A stretch of DNA of 64,000 nt, from the NCBI GenBank assembly GCA_031002005.1, contig CM061919.1, forward strand, positions 39,955,088 to 40,019,087. The letters run 5' to 3'. Position 1 is the stretch's first letter; every line of letters begins with the position of its first letter. A program made the translations under genes and the position numbers. Shown here piece after piece: positions 1 through 11,815 of this stretch. Below the pieces are notes generated by a model, which saw only the letters and a program-made list of their open reading frames with translations, searched no databases and had not been told where the DNA came from. Source of the stretch: Vandiemenella viatica (Eukaryota > Arthropoda > Insecta > Orthoptera > Morabidae).

Positions 1-80
1 TGTTGACTAATAAATCAGTTAATCTAATTTCCACAGCCTCTGTAATAACGTGTGTCGGCCAGACAGTGTTCGAAATTTGA

Positions 81-2016
81 GCGGATTTCAACGAAATTTA
101 CCCGAAGCCACATGTTTCAGCGCGAACTATTGTTAACCTATCAGACAGAGAACTTGATCCTGCTACGTCATCTGTTTTATCGAAGGGCCTCAATTTTGCT
201 CCGGTACCTAAATCTGTGCCTTATCGGGAGATTATCAGTGGTGTTGAAATTGCAGTTCGCACGCTACCTGCGGAAGAAGCGGAGGAGATAAGGCGTGAAA
301 CATGTCGGGTGCTTTGTAAAGGTAAATTGCCTAAATCAAACATCTCAAGTGAAGAGAGGCGTGCGCTTCGTGAGTTGAAGAAAGACGAAAATATTGTTAT
401 TCTTCCGGCAGACAAGGGTAACTGCACGGTGGTTTTAAGCAAGATGGACTATCATAGTAAAATTATGCAGCTTTTGGAGGACCAAGCATACAGGAAGATT
501 AACCGTGACCCTACATCTAAGCTAACCAACTTGACTACGAAGCTTATCCGCTCCTTAGAACTACCAGAAGATGTGAAAAGACGACTCCAACCCCGTGCTC
601 CTGTTCCTCCCAGGTTGTACGGTCTACCGAAAGTACATAAAGTAGGAGTACCTATGCGACCTATTGTAAGTACAATTGATAGCCCTACGTACTTTTTGGC
701 TAAATACCTCAAAGATATTCTCAACCCATTGGTAGGGAAGGCTCATCGCAGTATTCGAAATTCCAGTGAGTTTGTGGAAATCTTAGACAACATGAAGTTA
801 GATCCTGGTGATTTAATGGTGAGCTTCGATGTGGTCTCTCTTTTTACTCGTGTTCCCTTGGTCGACTCCTTAGATCTGTTAAGGAGGTATTTTGATCAAA
901 AAATGATTGATATTTTCCACCATGTGTTGACAACCACTTATTTTAAGTTTGAAGGAGAATATTACGAACAAGTGGACGGTTGTAGCAATGGGTTCGCCGT
1001 TGTCTCCTGTCATTGCTGATTTCTTCATGGAATTTTTTGAAGAAGAGGCACTAAGCCACGCACCACTCCAGCCGAAGTGTTTTTATAGGTATGTCGATGA
1101 CACTTTTGTGATTTGGCCCCATGGCAGAAACAGTCTTGACCAATTTCTTGCGCATCTCAATTCAATCCATGAAAATATTCAGTTCACAATGGAATTGGAG
1201 GAGGACGGTTGCCTGCCATTTCTTGATGTGCTTGTTGTTAAACGTGCTGATGGTTCGCTGGGACACACTGTGTATCGGAAGCCTACCCATACCGACTTAT
1301 ATTTAAATGCCAACAGCTGTCATCATCCGGCACAACGAAACTCTGTATTAACTACCTTGGTACACAGAGCACGAAGGATTTGTGACAAACATAGCCTGGC
1401 TGGTGAATTGGACTATCTCCGGAAAACGTTTTTAAATAATGGTTATAATCAGGGACAGATTACTCGTGCGTTTAAACAGAAGGAAAATCGAAGGAGAGAT
1501 CAGATTGATACCAAGGGCCTTGCGTTTCTGCCGTTTGTGGGTGCCCTAAGTTTCAAAATAGGTAGACTGCTATCACAACACGGAGTCAAGACAATTTATA
1601 GACCACCCACTAAAATTAGTAACTTGGTCGGCAGCGTTAAAGATGACCTAGGTTTACGAACCCCTGGTGTATATTATATACCATGTGAATGTGGCCGCGG
1701 CTACATTGGACAGACACAGCGATGCATTGTTCAGCGATGTGTAGAGCACGCCAGAAATGTTCGTCTTGGGCAAGAAGAAAAATCTGCGGTGGCCGAACAT
1801 AGTGTGCAAGAGGGTCACACTTTTGAATTTGAAAAAACAACCATTTTAGCCCGGGTCAAAGATTTTTGGGCCAGCGTTATTACAGAGGCTGTGGAAATTA
1901 GATTAACTGATTTATTAGTCAACAGGGACACTGGTTATCAACTCAGTGCGGCCTGGAACCCGGCGATTAAAATGCTGAAACAGTTTCGCGTCGGTCTCGA
2001 GCAGAAGAGCGGATGA
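81..2016 (+). pseudogene. PLE reverse transcriptase / GIY-YIG endonuclease, frameshifted
   Basis: This encodes the PLE polyprotein. The frame is open from 81 and the first PLE-like residues (NLSDRELDP) lie near 135, so the GTG at 216 is not the real start. RT motifs seen include LPADKG, LYGLPKVHK, SFDVVSLFT, MGSPLSPVIADFFMEFF, YVDD at 1090-1101 and LPFLDV. A C-terminal GIY-YIG nuclease follows from 1666 (GVYYIPCECGRGYIGQT), then the family-typical NRDTGYQLSAAWNPA before the TGA at 2014-2016. One extra T near 981 shifts the frame between VDG and AMGSPL, so the copy cannot make full protein as written. A second frame change may lie before 81. RT and nuclease catalytic residues are otherwise retained, so decay looks recent. 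Confidence 0.9.
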
Positions 2017-2096
2017 CGTAATCGCCTTGTGTTGGTTTTTGTCTTCCACCGTTTCCGTAGCAGCGGCTGAATAAACAAACAGTTAAACATTGACAT

Positions 2097-2140
2097 CAGG
2101 TTGAAAATGAAGGCAGAGATGGACGCCTTCGAAACGTCCC
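2097..2140 (+). ncRNA. Degenerate hammerhead-like site downstream of the PLE ORF
   Basis: About 85 bp after the PLE stop there is TTGAAAA (2101-2107, CTGANGA-like with two changes), a perfect 6-bp stem II GAAGGC/GCCTTC (2109-2114 and 2125-2130), GAAA (2131-2134), then CGTC. The order matches a type I hammerhead with a very short stem III. The changed first box probably makes it inactive. Confidence 0.4.
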
Positions 2141-2231
2141 GCAAATATGACATATTAACACGGCTGGAAGCTCGAGAAAAATATATTAATATTCAACGCC
2201 GTGAAAAATTACGATCCTAAATTCTAAGTAT

Positions 2232-2232
<1 letters not shown>

Positions 2233-2282
<50 letters not shown>
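2233..2282 (+). repeat. Poly-T run of about 50
   Basis: An uninterrupted T run follows the PLE remnant. It could be the poly-A tail of a minus-strand retrocopy, but no body is recognisable to its right. The stretch 2283-2486 holds nothing I can name. Confidence 0.8.
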
Positions 2283-2283
<1 letters not shown>

Positions 2284-2695
2284 TAATAAAAAGAAATTTA
2301 GAATCTTTCATCAAATAGGTAGAAGTATAGAAATAGGTATAGAAAAAAGGGATAATGCCAAGGATCAAGAACATGATAACAGTTTAGTGAAAAGTTTAAA
2401 ATTTAGGGGAGGCAAGTAGGAATTCCGAGTTCTAATTGTAGAGCATTGTCTCGGTTTTTCTGCCTAGACGCTTACATCATATATAGCAGGTATGGGCAAC
2501 CTTTGCTTAGTTGAGGGCTTAATTTCGGGACTTAATCAGGTCACGGGCTGTAGATAAGAAATAAGTAGGTAGTAGTGAATAAGCAGGCGACAAAAATTAA
2601 CACATTTTTTAAAAATTATTTATTAGAATTACAGTAGCATAATCAAACATACAAAAATCAAATGAACAAACACAGATAGAAAAATCAAATGAAAA

Positions 2696-5600
2696 TTAAT
2701 GAGAGACTTGAGTTTGAAGCTTAGAAACAAGTTGATCGACATTGGGTTCAACATCACTATAGCTCTGGCCAGATTAATTGGCGGGTGGCGTCAAATGCGC
2801 CGTTGCCAAGCCGTGCGCGTAACAGTTGTATTCACCTCTTTACTTGTAGTAATGGTTTGTAACGTGTTTTAAGTAATTTATGATCACTATTCTGTCATAA
2901 AATATTGATGCATGTCATTTCGTTAAGAAAGTTATGCATTGCAGATGCGTTTAATATAATTGGAGGTTTCAAAGACCTGTTATTTATTATTCTATTAACT
3001 GCGCAGAAAAATAAAACTCTCGACAGACTAAGGAAACTTATGGAAATACTCTTCTTTTATTTGTGGCTAAAAGTCCACGTGTTACATTTTATTTTCAGTT
3101 TGTATATTTATAACTAAAATCAAAATTTTATTTTGTCATCCTCTGCACTGAAAAACTTGCTTAATTAACGACAAAATTATCTGTTATATATTACCACTCA
3201 TCACTATCGTAAAATTCGTGTACTGTCCTCCTGACAAAGGACTGTCAAAGTCGCTAAGCTTTGTTAGAGTGCTGTATTGTTTCATATTTTTCTTTCGAGA
3301 AACAAACGTAGGTTATTTTCCCTCACGACACACGCGCTGGACAGTTCTCAAACCGACAACCACAAGCTGCAGCGCAAATAGCCTGTCCATTCCCTAATTT
3401 TTTTTCGCAATATGGTTGTTTTTTGCGGTAACAAATCACTGCAGTTTTTTATTTCGTCAATATCAAGTACGTCCATATCTTTCAAGTCTTTTCCTACTAA
3501 CGTACATGTAGAAGACAAAATTTCTCGCTCATTGTCCACAAGAAATTTGAAATATTTATAAACATTGTGAATGATAGATTTACTGTGTTGTCTGCTTCAG
3601 CAGCGGTGGTTCTGCTGTCGATGACTTGCGTCTTGTTGGGAGTCGTTAGTTCGGAAACACCTGGAATAGGAGAATAAGTCTCTTCCTAAGTATCCATTTT
3701 TAGTAGCAAGATTCTCTTGCTAAATTTCCCTAATTATAAGTTACTGCACTTTTTGTTCGGTAAAATTATTACACTAAATTACTACAATTAATAAATAACC
3801 AAAAGGAATTATTTAAATCGCACGTAAAAATCGTAAATCGCTAAAAATCAAAATACCCTCTCTCGAGCAAGTTCACACTCACACTGACACTTTCTAATTC
3901 CGATTCTCAGGTTCACACATTTTTAGTGAAAGGGAGGTGGAAGGTTTGGGGGTGGTTAGAGAGCTGTTGACGCTTGGACTAGGCAACACAGGCCGCACAG
4001 CGTTGCAATTTTCAGGTGATAGAAAGAGAGCGCATCGCGAGTTTGTCCCCAAGTACGGCAACAGCGCGTCACACTGACCCGCCAATTACTCTGTCCACAG
4101 CTATAGTACATAGGCGCAAAGTGTTTTCTAAATTAACATCTGTAAGCCGAGCACAATGCTTATTTTTATTAATTTTCACGATTGAAAAAAGCTGCTCACA
4201 TTTATAAGTGTTTCCGAATGTGCAAATTATTTCGTGCGAAACCTCTCAGCTGTGGATATTTTTCTTAGGAAAGGTATGTTCTGTAAAATTTGCTTAGTTC
4301 TACATCATCAAATTTAGACTTCAAATATGAGCATTCTTGAAGCTCAATCAACTCCGTTTGTAGTTGAAGCGGAGCATCTTCCACATTACACTTATACGGT
4401 TTGCAAAAATATTGAAAGTGCTATTCATATTCTTAAAATCGGAAAACCGATCAGTGAATTGCTCTGTAGTAGGTTCTTCAGCATAGCGAACGTATTCAAT
4501 GTTTTCGTGACTGGATGATGTTAAAAAATTAAAACAGTTTTTACTTTTCATTTGTGTTCCACACAACGAATTTTTTTTTTGTTTAATGAAAAGTTTTAAG
4601 CTTATTGTACAGCTGATTTACCAATTGCCCGTTGTTTTTGAAGCTTCAATGTCAGGTCGTTGAAGTCTCCTGTGAAGTCTACAAGGAATGCTAAGTCACG
4701 AAGCCATGTTGGATCACAAATTTGCGGCAATGATTTCTCTTTCATTTCCATAAAATCAGCTATTTCTTTTCTAAGGTCATAAAATCTTTTTAGAATTTTA
4801 CCTTTGCTTAACCACCTTACTTCGCAATAGTATGTCACATCATGGTGTTCTGAAGAGAGTTCATCCAAAAATGTTTTAAGTTCGCGGGATCTAGTGAAAT
4901 TGTTGGTATTTACTACCACATCCATAACGTTCTTTAATCGAATGGACTTAAGAGCACAAGTTTTGTTGGTGAGTAATGAAATGCAGAATTATTAAATCAC
5001 ATTCTTGCTCATTTCCTTCAGCATTCCGATAAAACCTTTTCGTGAACCGACCATTGAAGGCGCACCATCTGTGTACGCTCCAACTAATTTACACCACTGC
5101 AAACCGTATTGCTCAAAAGTACTTTGCACCTCGGCAAAAATATCTTTTCCAGTAGTGGTCGTTAAGCCAGTAAGTGGGCATCCATAAATTACGTGAGGTG
5201 TTTTTCCGGAACCCCCCCTCTGGCGAGACTTCGTGAGATGAGATTTCCGTAGACTCCCCCCATTTCACCTCACCTAATTAATGGACGCTCCCTAATTTCT
5301 CTGCCACTACAAATTCTTCATTAACACCTCGTACAAAAATAGCTAACTGGGCTGTGTCAGATAAATCTGTACTCTCATCCAAAGCAATCGAAAATCAGCC
5401 CATCTTTCAGCCAATGTTTTTTTGACATCACTATACGTCGCGATAAGCTCACTGTCTCAAACTCTTACTTCTTTTCTGGGCACAAAAGTTCTGCAACATC
5501 TACTAGGCACTCTTTAACAAACTCTCCCTCAGAAAATGACTTCGATGTTTTCGCTATTTTGGAACTAACTATAAAACTAGCTTCAACAACACTGTCTAGA

Positions 5601-5880
5601 TTTGATCTTTGTGAATGGAACATTTGTTGCCGTTTCCCTAAATTGGTAAGAGTTTTTTATTTTATCCTTTCTTAATGGCCCGTAAGTAAATTATATTGAG
5701 TGAAATGCTTGCTGGAGTAATGCTGCTTCATATTGTATTCTTTTAAAACAGAAATTGTTTCACTGCACAACAAACACATAGGTTATATCACTGTGCATGA
5801 TAAAAAAAGTATTCATCAGTCCATTTGTTTTGGAATTGATGACATTCTGTGTCCACTTTCCGCTTTTTTAAGCCAGACAT
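2696..5880 (-). pseudogene. hAT-1 transposase (BED finger, ZBED/GTF2IRD2-like), broken
   Basis: Reading leftwards, the Met at 5880 begins a BED-like N-terminus (KRKVDTECHQFQNKWTDEYF, then a Cys pair and HYSSKH). After it come KSFSEGEFVKECL near 5500, DESTDLSDTAQLAIFVRG near 5370, the TDGAPS block near 5060, and a clean piece at 4925-4602 (TYYCEVRWLSKGKILKRFYDLR). The C-terminal dimerisation block follows (GSTYKCEQLFSIVKINKNKH-like, near 4210-4130), and VEPNVDQLVSKLQTQVSH ends at a TAA at 2696. There are several frameshifts and stops. The last roughly 20 residues are separated from the rest by a 1.3-kb insertion. No function remains. Confidence 0.75.
2776..4091. mobile_element. Probable terminal-inverted-repeat element inserted in the hAT-1 transposase
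   Basis: The segment splits the hAT-1 C-terminus. TAATTGGCGGGT occurs on the plus strand at 2776 and on the minus strand at about 4091, followed on both sides by GCG-rich sequence and GTTGCC, so the insert has inverted ends. Inside I see no recognisable transposase; a 63-residue minus-strand ORF at 3539-3348 is unassigned. No clear target duplication was found. Confidence 0.45.
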
Positions 5881-6246
5881 CTTTATACATTGTTGACACG
5901 TGCGCTGAGTGGTTTATATACGGTGTTACCCGCAATAAGCAACTAGAATACTCTCGATCGCACGCGAATATGCGATGCGAGCGTTCAGAGTTGATTGTTA
6001 TGAATAACAGTCGAGTCTGAAGCGCTTCAACGTCATCGGGCGGATTCTCAAATGTTTATCTATTTGTCTCTTTCTAACGACTATTTCTGACTCGATCTGT
6101 GGCGTTCCACTGCGTACGCTTAATAATACAGGGTGACTCAAATGATTGTCGGGGTTTCAAAAAATTCCTACATTTAGCACAATTGAGATACGAATTTGAA
6201 TCTTATTTTGATGTGTAAAGAAACTCATCAAGCTTTTTTACATCCA

Positions 6247-7277
6247 TTAAAAATGTTCGATATGTGCGCCCTGTGTCAGTCTGCACACATCTATGCGATA
6301 GTCCATTTCATTCCACACGCAACGCAGCATGTCATCAGAAATGTTTAGAAAGGCGGCCCTGATCCGTTCTCTCAGTTGCGGGATAGTCGCAGGTAGAGGA
6401 GGAAGATAAACTTGATCCTTGACCTAACCCCACTGAAAAAAATCCCATGAGGTTAAATCCGGTGAACGAGGTGGCCAAGCCATGAGCATTTGGTAGCTGT
6501 CGGCTCCGCGTCGTATCCATCGCTGCGGCAATTGTTCGTTGAGAAAAGTTCTGACCTCCCGATGGAAATGAGGTGGAGCACCATCTTGTTGGAATGTGAA
6601 ATCATCCACCTCTTTCAGCTGAGGCAGCAACCACTCAGAGACCATATCGAAGTAAGTTAGTCCTGTTACTGTCTGTTCATTGAAGAAGAACGGGCCGTAA
6701 ACTTTCGCCTTGGAAACAGCAGCGAACGCACACACTTTTAGAGCATCACGCTGTTGTTCAATAAAAGCAATGGGATTTTCTGTCCCCCCAAATCCGCACA
6801 TTATGCTTGTTAACTTTCCGGCACAAAAATGAGTTTTTTACAAAACCCATCTTCTTCCATTTTTTATTGCATAATGCTGCAAAACGTGAGACGTTTGCGA
6901 TGGTCGTCAGGTGTTAACGCCTGAAGCAGCCCTAGGCGATAGGCTTTCATTTTTAGGCGTTTTCGTAGCACGCGCCAAACTGTGGTTAGCGGAATGTTCA
7001 GTTCTCTGTTGCCTCTTCTTGTTGATTTCCACGGGCTATGTTGATAAGCTTCTCTGACGCGGTTCACGTCGACTTCCGACACAGAAGGACGCCCACTGCT
7101 TTTCGCTTTGCATAAGCAGCCCTTCTCCACGAACTGCGCATACCACCTCCGAATGGAATTGTCTGAAGGTGCATCCTTCATAAATCTTTTTCGAAAGTGT
7201 CGTTGGACAACTGTAACTGACTGACACACGTGAAAATCTAGTGTGCAAAAAGCCTTCTTTATAGCGTTAGCTGCCAT
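6247..7277 (-). pseudogene. IS630/mariner-type transposase, two catalytic blocks kept, one deleted
   Basis: The N-terminal piece (7277-6864) has paired helix-turn-helix regions (SVTVVQRHFRKRF, SGRPSVSEVDVNRVREAY). The C-terminal piece (6801-6424) carries FQQDGAPPHFH with the second catalytic Asp and PPRSPDLTSWDFFQWG with the third. It continues after a frameshift to LPATIPQLRERIRAAF and a stop at 6247. Between the pieces, after KKLIF, about nine codons including the usual SDEATF motif and the first catalytic Asp are missing. The copy is dead. Confidence 0.85.
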
Positions 7278-7320
7278 ATTGCAAACACTGACATCCGGGG
7301 AACAAAACGTAACTACAAAA

Positions 7321-7523
7321 TTAGCGGCTGCTACAAAACAAAACTTTGAGAGTTTGTCTATTCATCCATAGTACCTGGGTGACCGATCTACGCTCGGTAT
7401 CTTTCGATTTCTGTTCAATATCCAAGATTTCGAGTAAAGTTTGATTAAAGTAAAAGGCTTGAAGGCTTCCTAGGCGTTTTGAGGTGCACAGTTCACCAAA
7501 GAGAAGCTTAACTAACATCAGTA
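7321..7523 (+). mobile_element. Helitron-like element, left piece
   Basis: From about 7362 this matches the start of the element at 16613 (agtacctgggt, then gttcaatat, gtgcacagtt and cagtaggctta in the same order). It is separated from its continuation at 9271 by the insertion at 7532-9262. Confidence 0.55.
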
Positions 7524-7689
7524 GGCTTACTCATGGAGGAAGGAATATATGGAGACGACGCAAGGGACCTTCGCCACATACTGGAGTGAAACCGGGTGGA
7601 GACAAGTGGGGAGGGGAGGCCGCCATATTGCTTGACCAGAGAAACACGGAAATATGCACAAAAACCTCAAGGGAATCATAAGACAACCG

Positions 7690-8170
7690 TGGCACCGCAA
7701 TTTGATGATGGATTATTATGTAACTCGACGAGACACATCAAAAATGAAGAATAAAATTTTTTGATATCGTGCTTAGTTCTCGAGATATACTGTCTCAAAA
7801 GAGTGGAGTTTCTGGTTGAAATTCAGAAGAAACGTGTCCCCAAAGTCAAATTTGGTGATAGATTCTTATGTAACACGACGATACAAATCGAAAATAAAGA
7901 ATAAAATTTTTCGATATCTCGCTTAGTTCGCGAGATATACTGTCTCAAAAGTGAGGTTGTTAGGTTATGAGGGGATTCAACGATAACCGTGGCGCCGCAA
8001 TTTGATGACGAATTCTTATGTAACTCGATGAGGGAAACTGAAAGTAAAGAATAAAATTTTTTGATATCTCGCTTAGTTCTCGAGATATTGTACCTTAAAA
8101 TTGACGTGGTTAGGTTGAAATGCGGCCTGGACCAGAAAAAAACTATCGCCATATCCATATTTGATGATGA
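7690..8170. repeat. Tandem repeat, unit about 150 bp
   Basis: At least three copies share gatgatggattcttatgtaa, aaagaataaaattttt and ctcgcttagttctcgagata in order. Related copies recur at 9560-9840. The 111-residue ORF here is a by-product of the repeat. Confidence 0.75.
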
Positions 8171-9235
8171 ATTCGGACGTAACTTAATGAGCAGGTAATT
8201 CTTTTTAACTTGAATAACAAACTGTTTATTTCTACAGTCCTTAAATTTTAGTTGATGTTCAAATAGGTTATATTTTCACATTCTATTTCAGTAATTGACA
8301 AGGAAGATTTCAAAATCTAGAAATATACTTGTAGACATATTTACAAACAGAAACAAGTCATATCTGAAATTTAAAAAAAAAGCATAAGTCAATGTTTAGA
8401 GCTTTAAAAAAAATTAATACTTCATAAAACCTCATAGTTTCTGAGCTTACTTAGAAGATATTGTACTGGTAGTGGCCTATATAATTTTGCTAGAAAAATC
8501 AGTACATTCAAAAATCAGAAGCTAACAGCTAATAATAAATAAATTGTTTGTTCTCTTCAGGTATACACCGCATTTCAACCTGCCAACATTTCCATTAATA
8601 TTGCCGCTACAAAACCAAACTATGTAGACACATCTAAACACAAGAAATGCATCGCGAACTACATTTCCGTCAACAAAGTTTATTTCATCACGTTTAGTAG
8701 TTCGCACAGCACAAATTATCACGATTAATTTCATCGTGCAATTTCAGTGTAAACTTAAACGTGAGTAATGCATGCAGAATACCATATTCACTGTGTCGCG
8801 ATGTAAACATGACCCGTTTAAATTAAATTTCCAACATTTGTCTACAATAAGGCTAGCTTTTCAGGTGCAAAATAGTAACATATGCTAATTGTCTACACTA
8901 CACCAACAAAAATTTGAGAATAATATGATCCTATTGAGAGCAATGAATAAATTTATAGCGAATGGCACTAATGTTGCGGTTGCCTGTCAGATACTTCAAG
9001 AACGATAATTACAATGTGACTTACTTATGAAACGCTATTCCAGGTTTTTTCCTATCTCGTCTGTTTGTGCAACCATATGCATCACAACTTGGCATTATAG
9101 AAAACTTTAGAATATTAGAAAATGAAATATTCTCAGCAGCTGACACAGTGCAAACAGCCCAATGTTTTGGTACTCCTACGATGTCCGCCGCGCAGGCACA
9201 GTTTTTTCACGAGGTTTCACGGATTTCGCGTTATC
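8171..9235. other. Interior of the 7532-9262 element, no recognised feature
   Basis: AT-rich sequence with only short ORFs and no similarity I can name. It belongs to the inserted element by position. Confidence 0.5.
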
Positions 9236-9270
9236 TCGTCTCCATATATTCCTTCCTCCATGGGCTTACT

Positions 9271-10850
9271 GGTACCTGAAACTTCTACGTAATGAGGTTA
9301 GAGCCGTTTTCGAGAAAACAAATACAAATGTGCTCCTTTCTTTTTTTTAAAAAAAAATCGTGTTAAAAACTTGAAAAGCAAAACGTTATCTACATGTGAA
9401 ATTTCATCCAAATCGCTAGATCCATTTGCGAGACCGCCTCAAATGTTACTTTTAAAAAAATGCTATTATTATGTAAAATAGAAATCTTAATGCCAGTTTG
9501 ATAGGCCCTATTAATTAATGGTGCGAGATTTGTGGTATTTCAGAGGATTCTACGATAACCCTTGATGATGGATTCTTATGTAACTCGACGAGAAAAATTG
9601 AAAGCAAAAAATATTTTTTTATATATATCTCGCTTAGTTCTCGAGATATCGTATCTCAAAATTTACGCGGTTGGTTGAAATGCGACCTGAACCAGAAGAC
9701 ATATTTCGCCATAGCTAAGTTTGATGGTGAATTCGTATGAAACTCGTCGAGACAAATCGAAAAAAAGGAATTTTTCTGATATCTCGCTTAGTTCTCGGGA
9801 TATTATATCTCAAAAGTGAAGAGGTTAGGATTAGCTCCAGCCTGGACCAGAAAAAAATCCACCAAAATGACCATGTCTATATGGTGGAAATGTAATTTCA
9901 ATGTTTTATTTTGTACCTAGTGGTTGTTGTTAGGTTGAAATACAGCCTGTACCAGAAGAAACGTCGCCAAAAGCACAAGGAACTATACCTATAAATGATT
10001 TTTGACATGCTATATCTCGAAAACCAAGAACATTTATTCTTTATTTTCGATATGTTTCATCGAGTTCTATAAGAATTCATCATCGGGTTGTGACGTTAAT
10101 AGAACATCATCTGTGCTAAATTTATTCACTCTGATAAAACTATGCTCATACATGGCAGTAATCTCACATCTTCTGATCAGCATTTCAAAATGCTAATAAA
10201 ACAATTCCCATAAGAAGCAACCTTCGTTATAAACATTAATAAAGCACAAGGTCAGACGATTCAAAAGGCAAGATTCTATTTATCAGAACCCTTTTTTTCG
10301 TATGTGCACTCGCACGCGGCTTTTTACTTTATTATCAAACTCTACTCGAAATCTTGTACATTGAACAGGAATCGAAAGATGTTTTATAGTTAAGGAGGTA
10401 GTATTTAATGACTAACTAACAACCACTTTTTACGGTCAAAAAGTAAACGATGATTACTTTATAAAGAAGTTTCTGATAAAACCATTGATAAATTTTTAAT
10501 TATCTTCCTTTTTAAATGTTTTACAATTAAACTTGCAGTGTTAATATTTCCACGGGTCAGCCAGTATACAAGAACTGTTCGTTTAATTATTCTTTGAAAT
10601 CAAAGAAAATCAATTTGTAGGCTTTCTGGTACCTGAATTGTCTACGAGATGGCGCTAGTGCCGTTTTCGATATACGGAGTGACAAAATTGTTCGTATTTT
10701 GTAAACTCGCTTTTTTGTAGGGAAGACAACTATTTAGGTAATCTTAAAAGTCAAAACGTTATCTAAATACCAAATTTCATCCAAATCATCACAGCCGTTT
10801 CCGAGATCCGAAATATATATATATATATACAAGAATTGCTCGTTTAAAGA
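9271..10850 (+). mobile_element. Helitron-like element, right piece with helicase C-terminal relic
   Basis: 9271-9540 and 10110-10850 line up with 16790-17880. At 10110-10300 the translation follows the C-terminal part of Helitron Pif1-like helicases: KFIHSDKTML, FKMLIKQFPI, then INKAQGQTIQKARFYLSEPF. The typical HGQLYVALSR that should follow is degraded to YVHSHAAFYF. Sequence near 10552 (cacgggtcagccagta) resembles a Helitron 3' end. A block at 9550-10085 is an added set of the 150-bp repeat. An AT microsatellite (10811-10829) closes the copy. Confidence 0.6.
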
Positions 10851-11075
10851 TATAATAAAATAATAAGATAAGATAAAGATAATACCTGTATGTTTAGTAC
10901 ACAGCTTGTAAAAAATTCATGAAACCCCGACAATAATTTTGAATCACCCTGTATTATTAATGGATTTTAGTCTTTATGATTTGAATAAATACAGATTTTT
11001 GTGAGTGTTTCTTCAAATTTCCGAATCTCTCGCGGGCCGGATCCGGCCGAGGGGTTGTCCATATGTGATATACAG

Positions 11076-11560
11076 AAACCAAAATTGAGTAGAGGCATTG
11101 ATGAGGAGTAAATGACATCTCAAAAATTAGAACAAATTTCCTTTAACATATGTAAATCACAGCTTAAAGCATAAAGGGGCTAGCCAGATTTTAATTTTAT
11201 CAACTTTAGTTCAACGTCATGCAGGCGCAAGATGAGTGGTGCATAGATTACTCTCAGGATAAGGTGAAAATAGTGGAACAATATACATTGAAAGATAGAA
11301 AAAATTTCAACAAATAATATGATCCAAAAATCTCGTGGGAAGAATAAGTATCTTAAAATTTATTAGTAGAAAAGAGAAATAGGACTTCTCGAGGGCATAA
11401 CGAGAAAACTGTGCCATTTTAGACAAAAGTTATCAAAAGAAAAAAAAAAACGCAGAAAAAAATCGGGCTTTATCATATCAAAATTTCAGACATATAGGAG
11501 GAAGTTGGGAGGCTGAGAAAATCCCCCTCCCCTTTTTCATATACAAGATCAGCCATACTG
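11076..11560. other. Intergenic stretch, no recognised feature
   Basis: Sequence right of hAT-1 with no ORF above about 60 codons and no repeat I can name. Confidence 0.5.
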
Positions 11561-11564
11561 AGCG

Positions 11565-11815
11565 CTGGGACACGGAGTTGGGAGGAGGGCAAATGTGCCA
11601 TCCTACCTAACACTTGAGAGGACAGGGGTGAAATCCTGTCCAGCCATTCTGACTGGGGTTTTCCTCAGTCACTATGGGGATAGTACCCTAAAGGCCATGG
11701 CCGACTTCCATCCCCCATCCCCCCCCCTCTAGGTTAAATAGGTTGAAAAGGGTCCACGAGACCCTCCAGCTAAGAGGAATGAAATTTGTAAAATATATAT
11801 ATATATATATATTTT
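11565..11815 (+). repeat. Diverged SINE-like sequence ending in (TA)n
   Basis: Contains gaaatcctgtccagcc, gggttttcctcagtcac and aaggccatggccgacttcc. The last is the body motif shared, in reverse, with the tRNA-headed SINEs at 33851, 53373 and elsewhere. A (TA)n tract follows near 11793-11812. Confidence 0.4.

Larger units (their letters stand above)
1..2229 (+). mobile_element. Penelope-like retroelement, 5' end outside the window or truncated
   Basis: The whole left edge reads as a Penelope-like element: an RT plus GIY-YIG coding region, then about 200 bp of 3' sequence with a hammerhead-like site. The trailing segment near 2186-2210 (attcaacgccgtgaaaaa) resembles the sequence beside the palindrome at 35121-35140 (attctcaacgccgagaaa), which suggests shared PLE terminal-repeat sequence. 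No left boundary or target duplication is visible. Confidence 0.8.
7532..9262. mobile_element. Terminal-inverted-repeat element with perfect 8-bp target duplication
   Basis: The ends form a perfect 27-bp inverted repeat (7532-7558 against 9236-9262). The flanking 8 bp GGCTTACT is identical on both sides (7524-7531 and 9263-9270). The 1.73-kb interior holds tandem copies of a roughly 150-bp unit (about 7690-8170) and no recognisable transposase, so it is probably non-autonomous. An 8-bp duplication fits hAT, P or a related superfamily; I cannot decide which. It is the innermost clear layer of the nest. Confidence 0.8.
6129..10951 (-). mobile_element. IS630/mariner-type element nested in hAT-1
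   Basis: The left end CAGGGTGACTCAAA and the inverted right end CAGGGTGATTCAAAA continue into a shared TTGTCGGGGTTTCA, giving about 32 bp of inverted repeat. TA dinucleotides flank both ends (6127-6128, 10952-10953). The transposase occupies the left 1.2 kb on the minus strand. The remaining 3.6 kb (7321-10916) is later insertion, so the element itself was originally near 1.3 kb. Confidence 0.8.
2487..11067 (-). mobile_element. hAT-1 transposon, heavily nested
   Basis: The left end starts CAGGTATGGGCAACC and the right end, read on the minus strand, starts CACATATGGACAACC. These are related hAT-type termini. The 8 bp outside are atatatag (2479-2486) and atatacag (11068-11075), a 7/8 match expected of a hAT target duplication. 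The transposase lies on the minus strand. Most of the 8.6 kb is later insertions: 2776-4091 and 6129-10951 with its contents. Confidence 0.8.

Noticed and set aside
7823..8158. 111-residue minus-strand ORF
   Set aside because: Produced by two copies of the 150-bp tandem unit; no family similarity.
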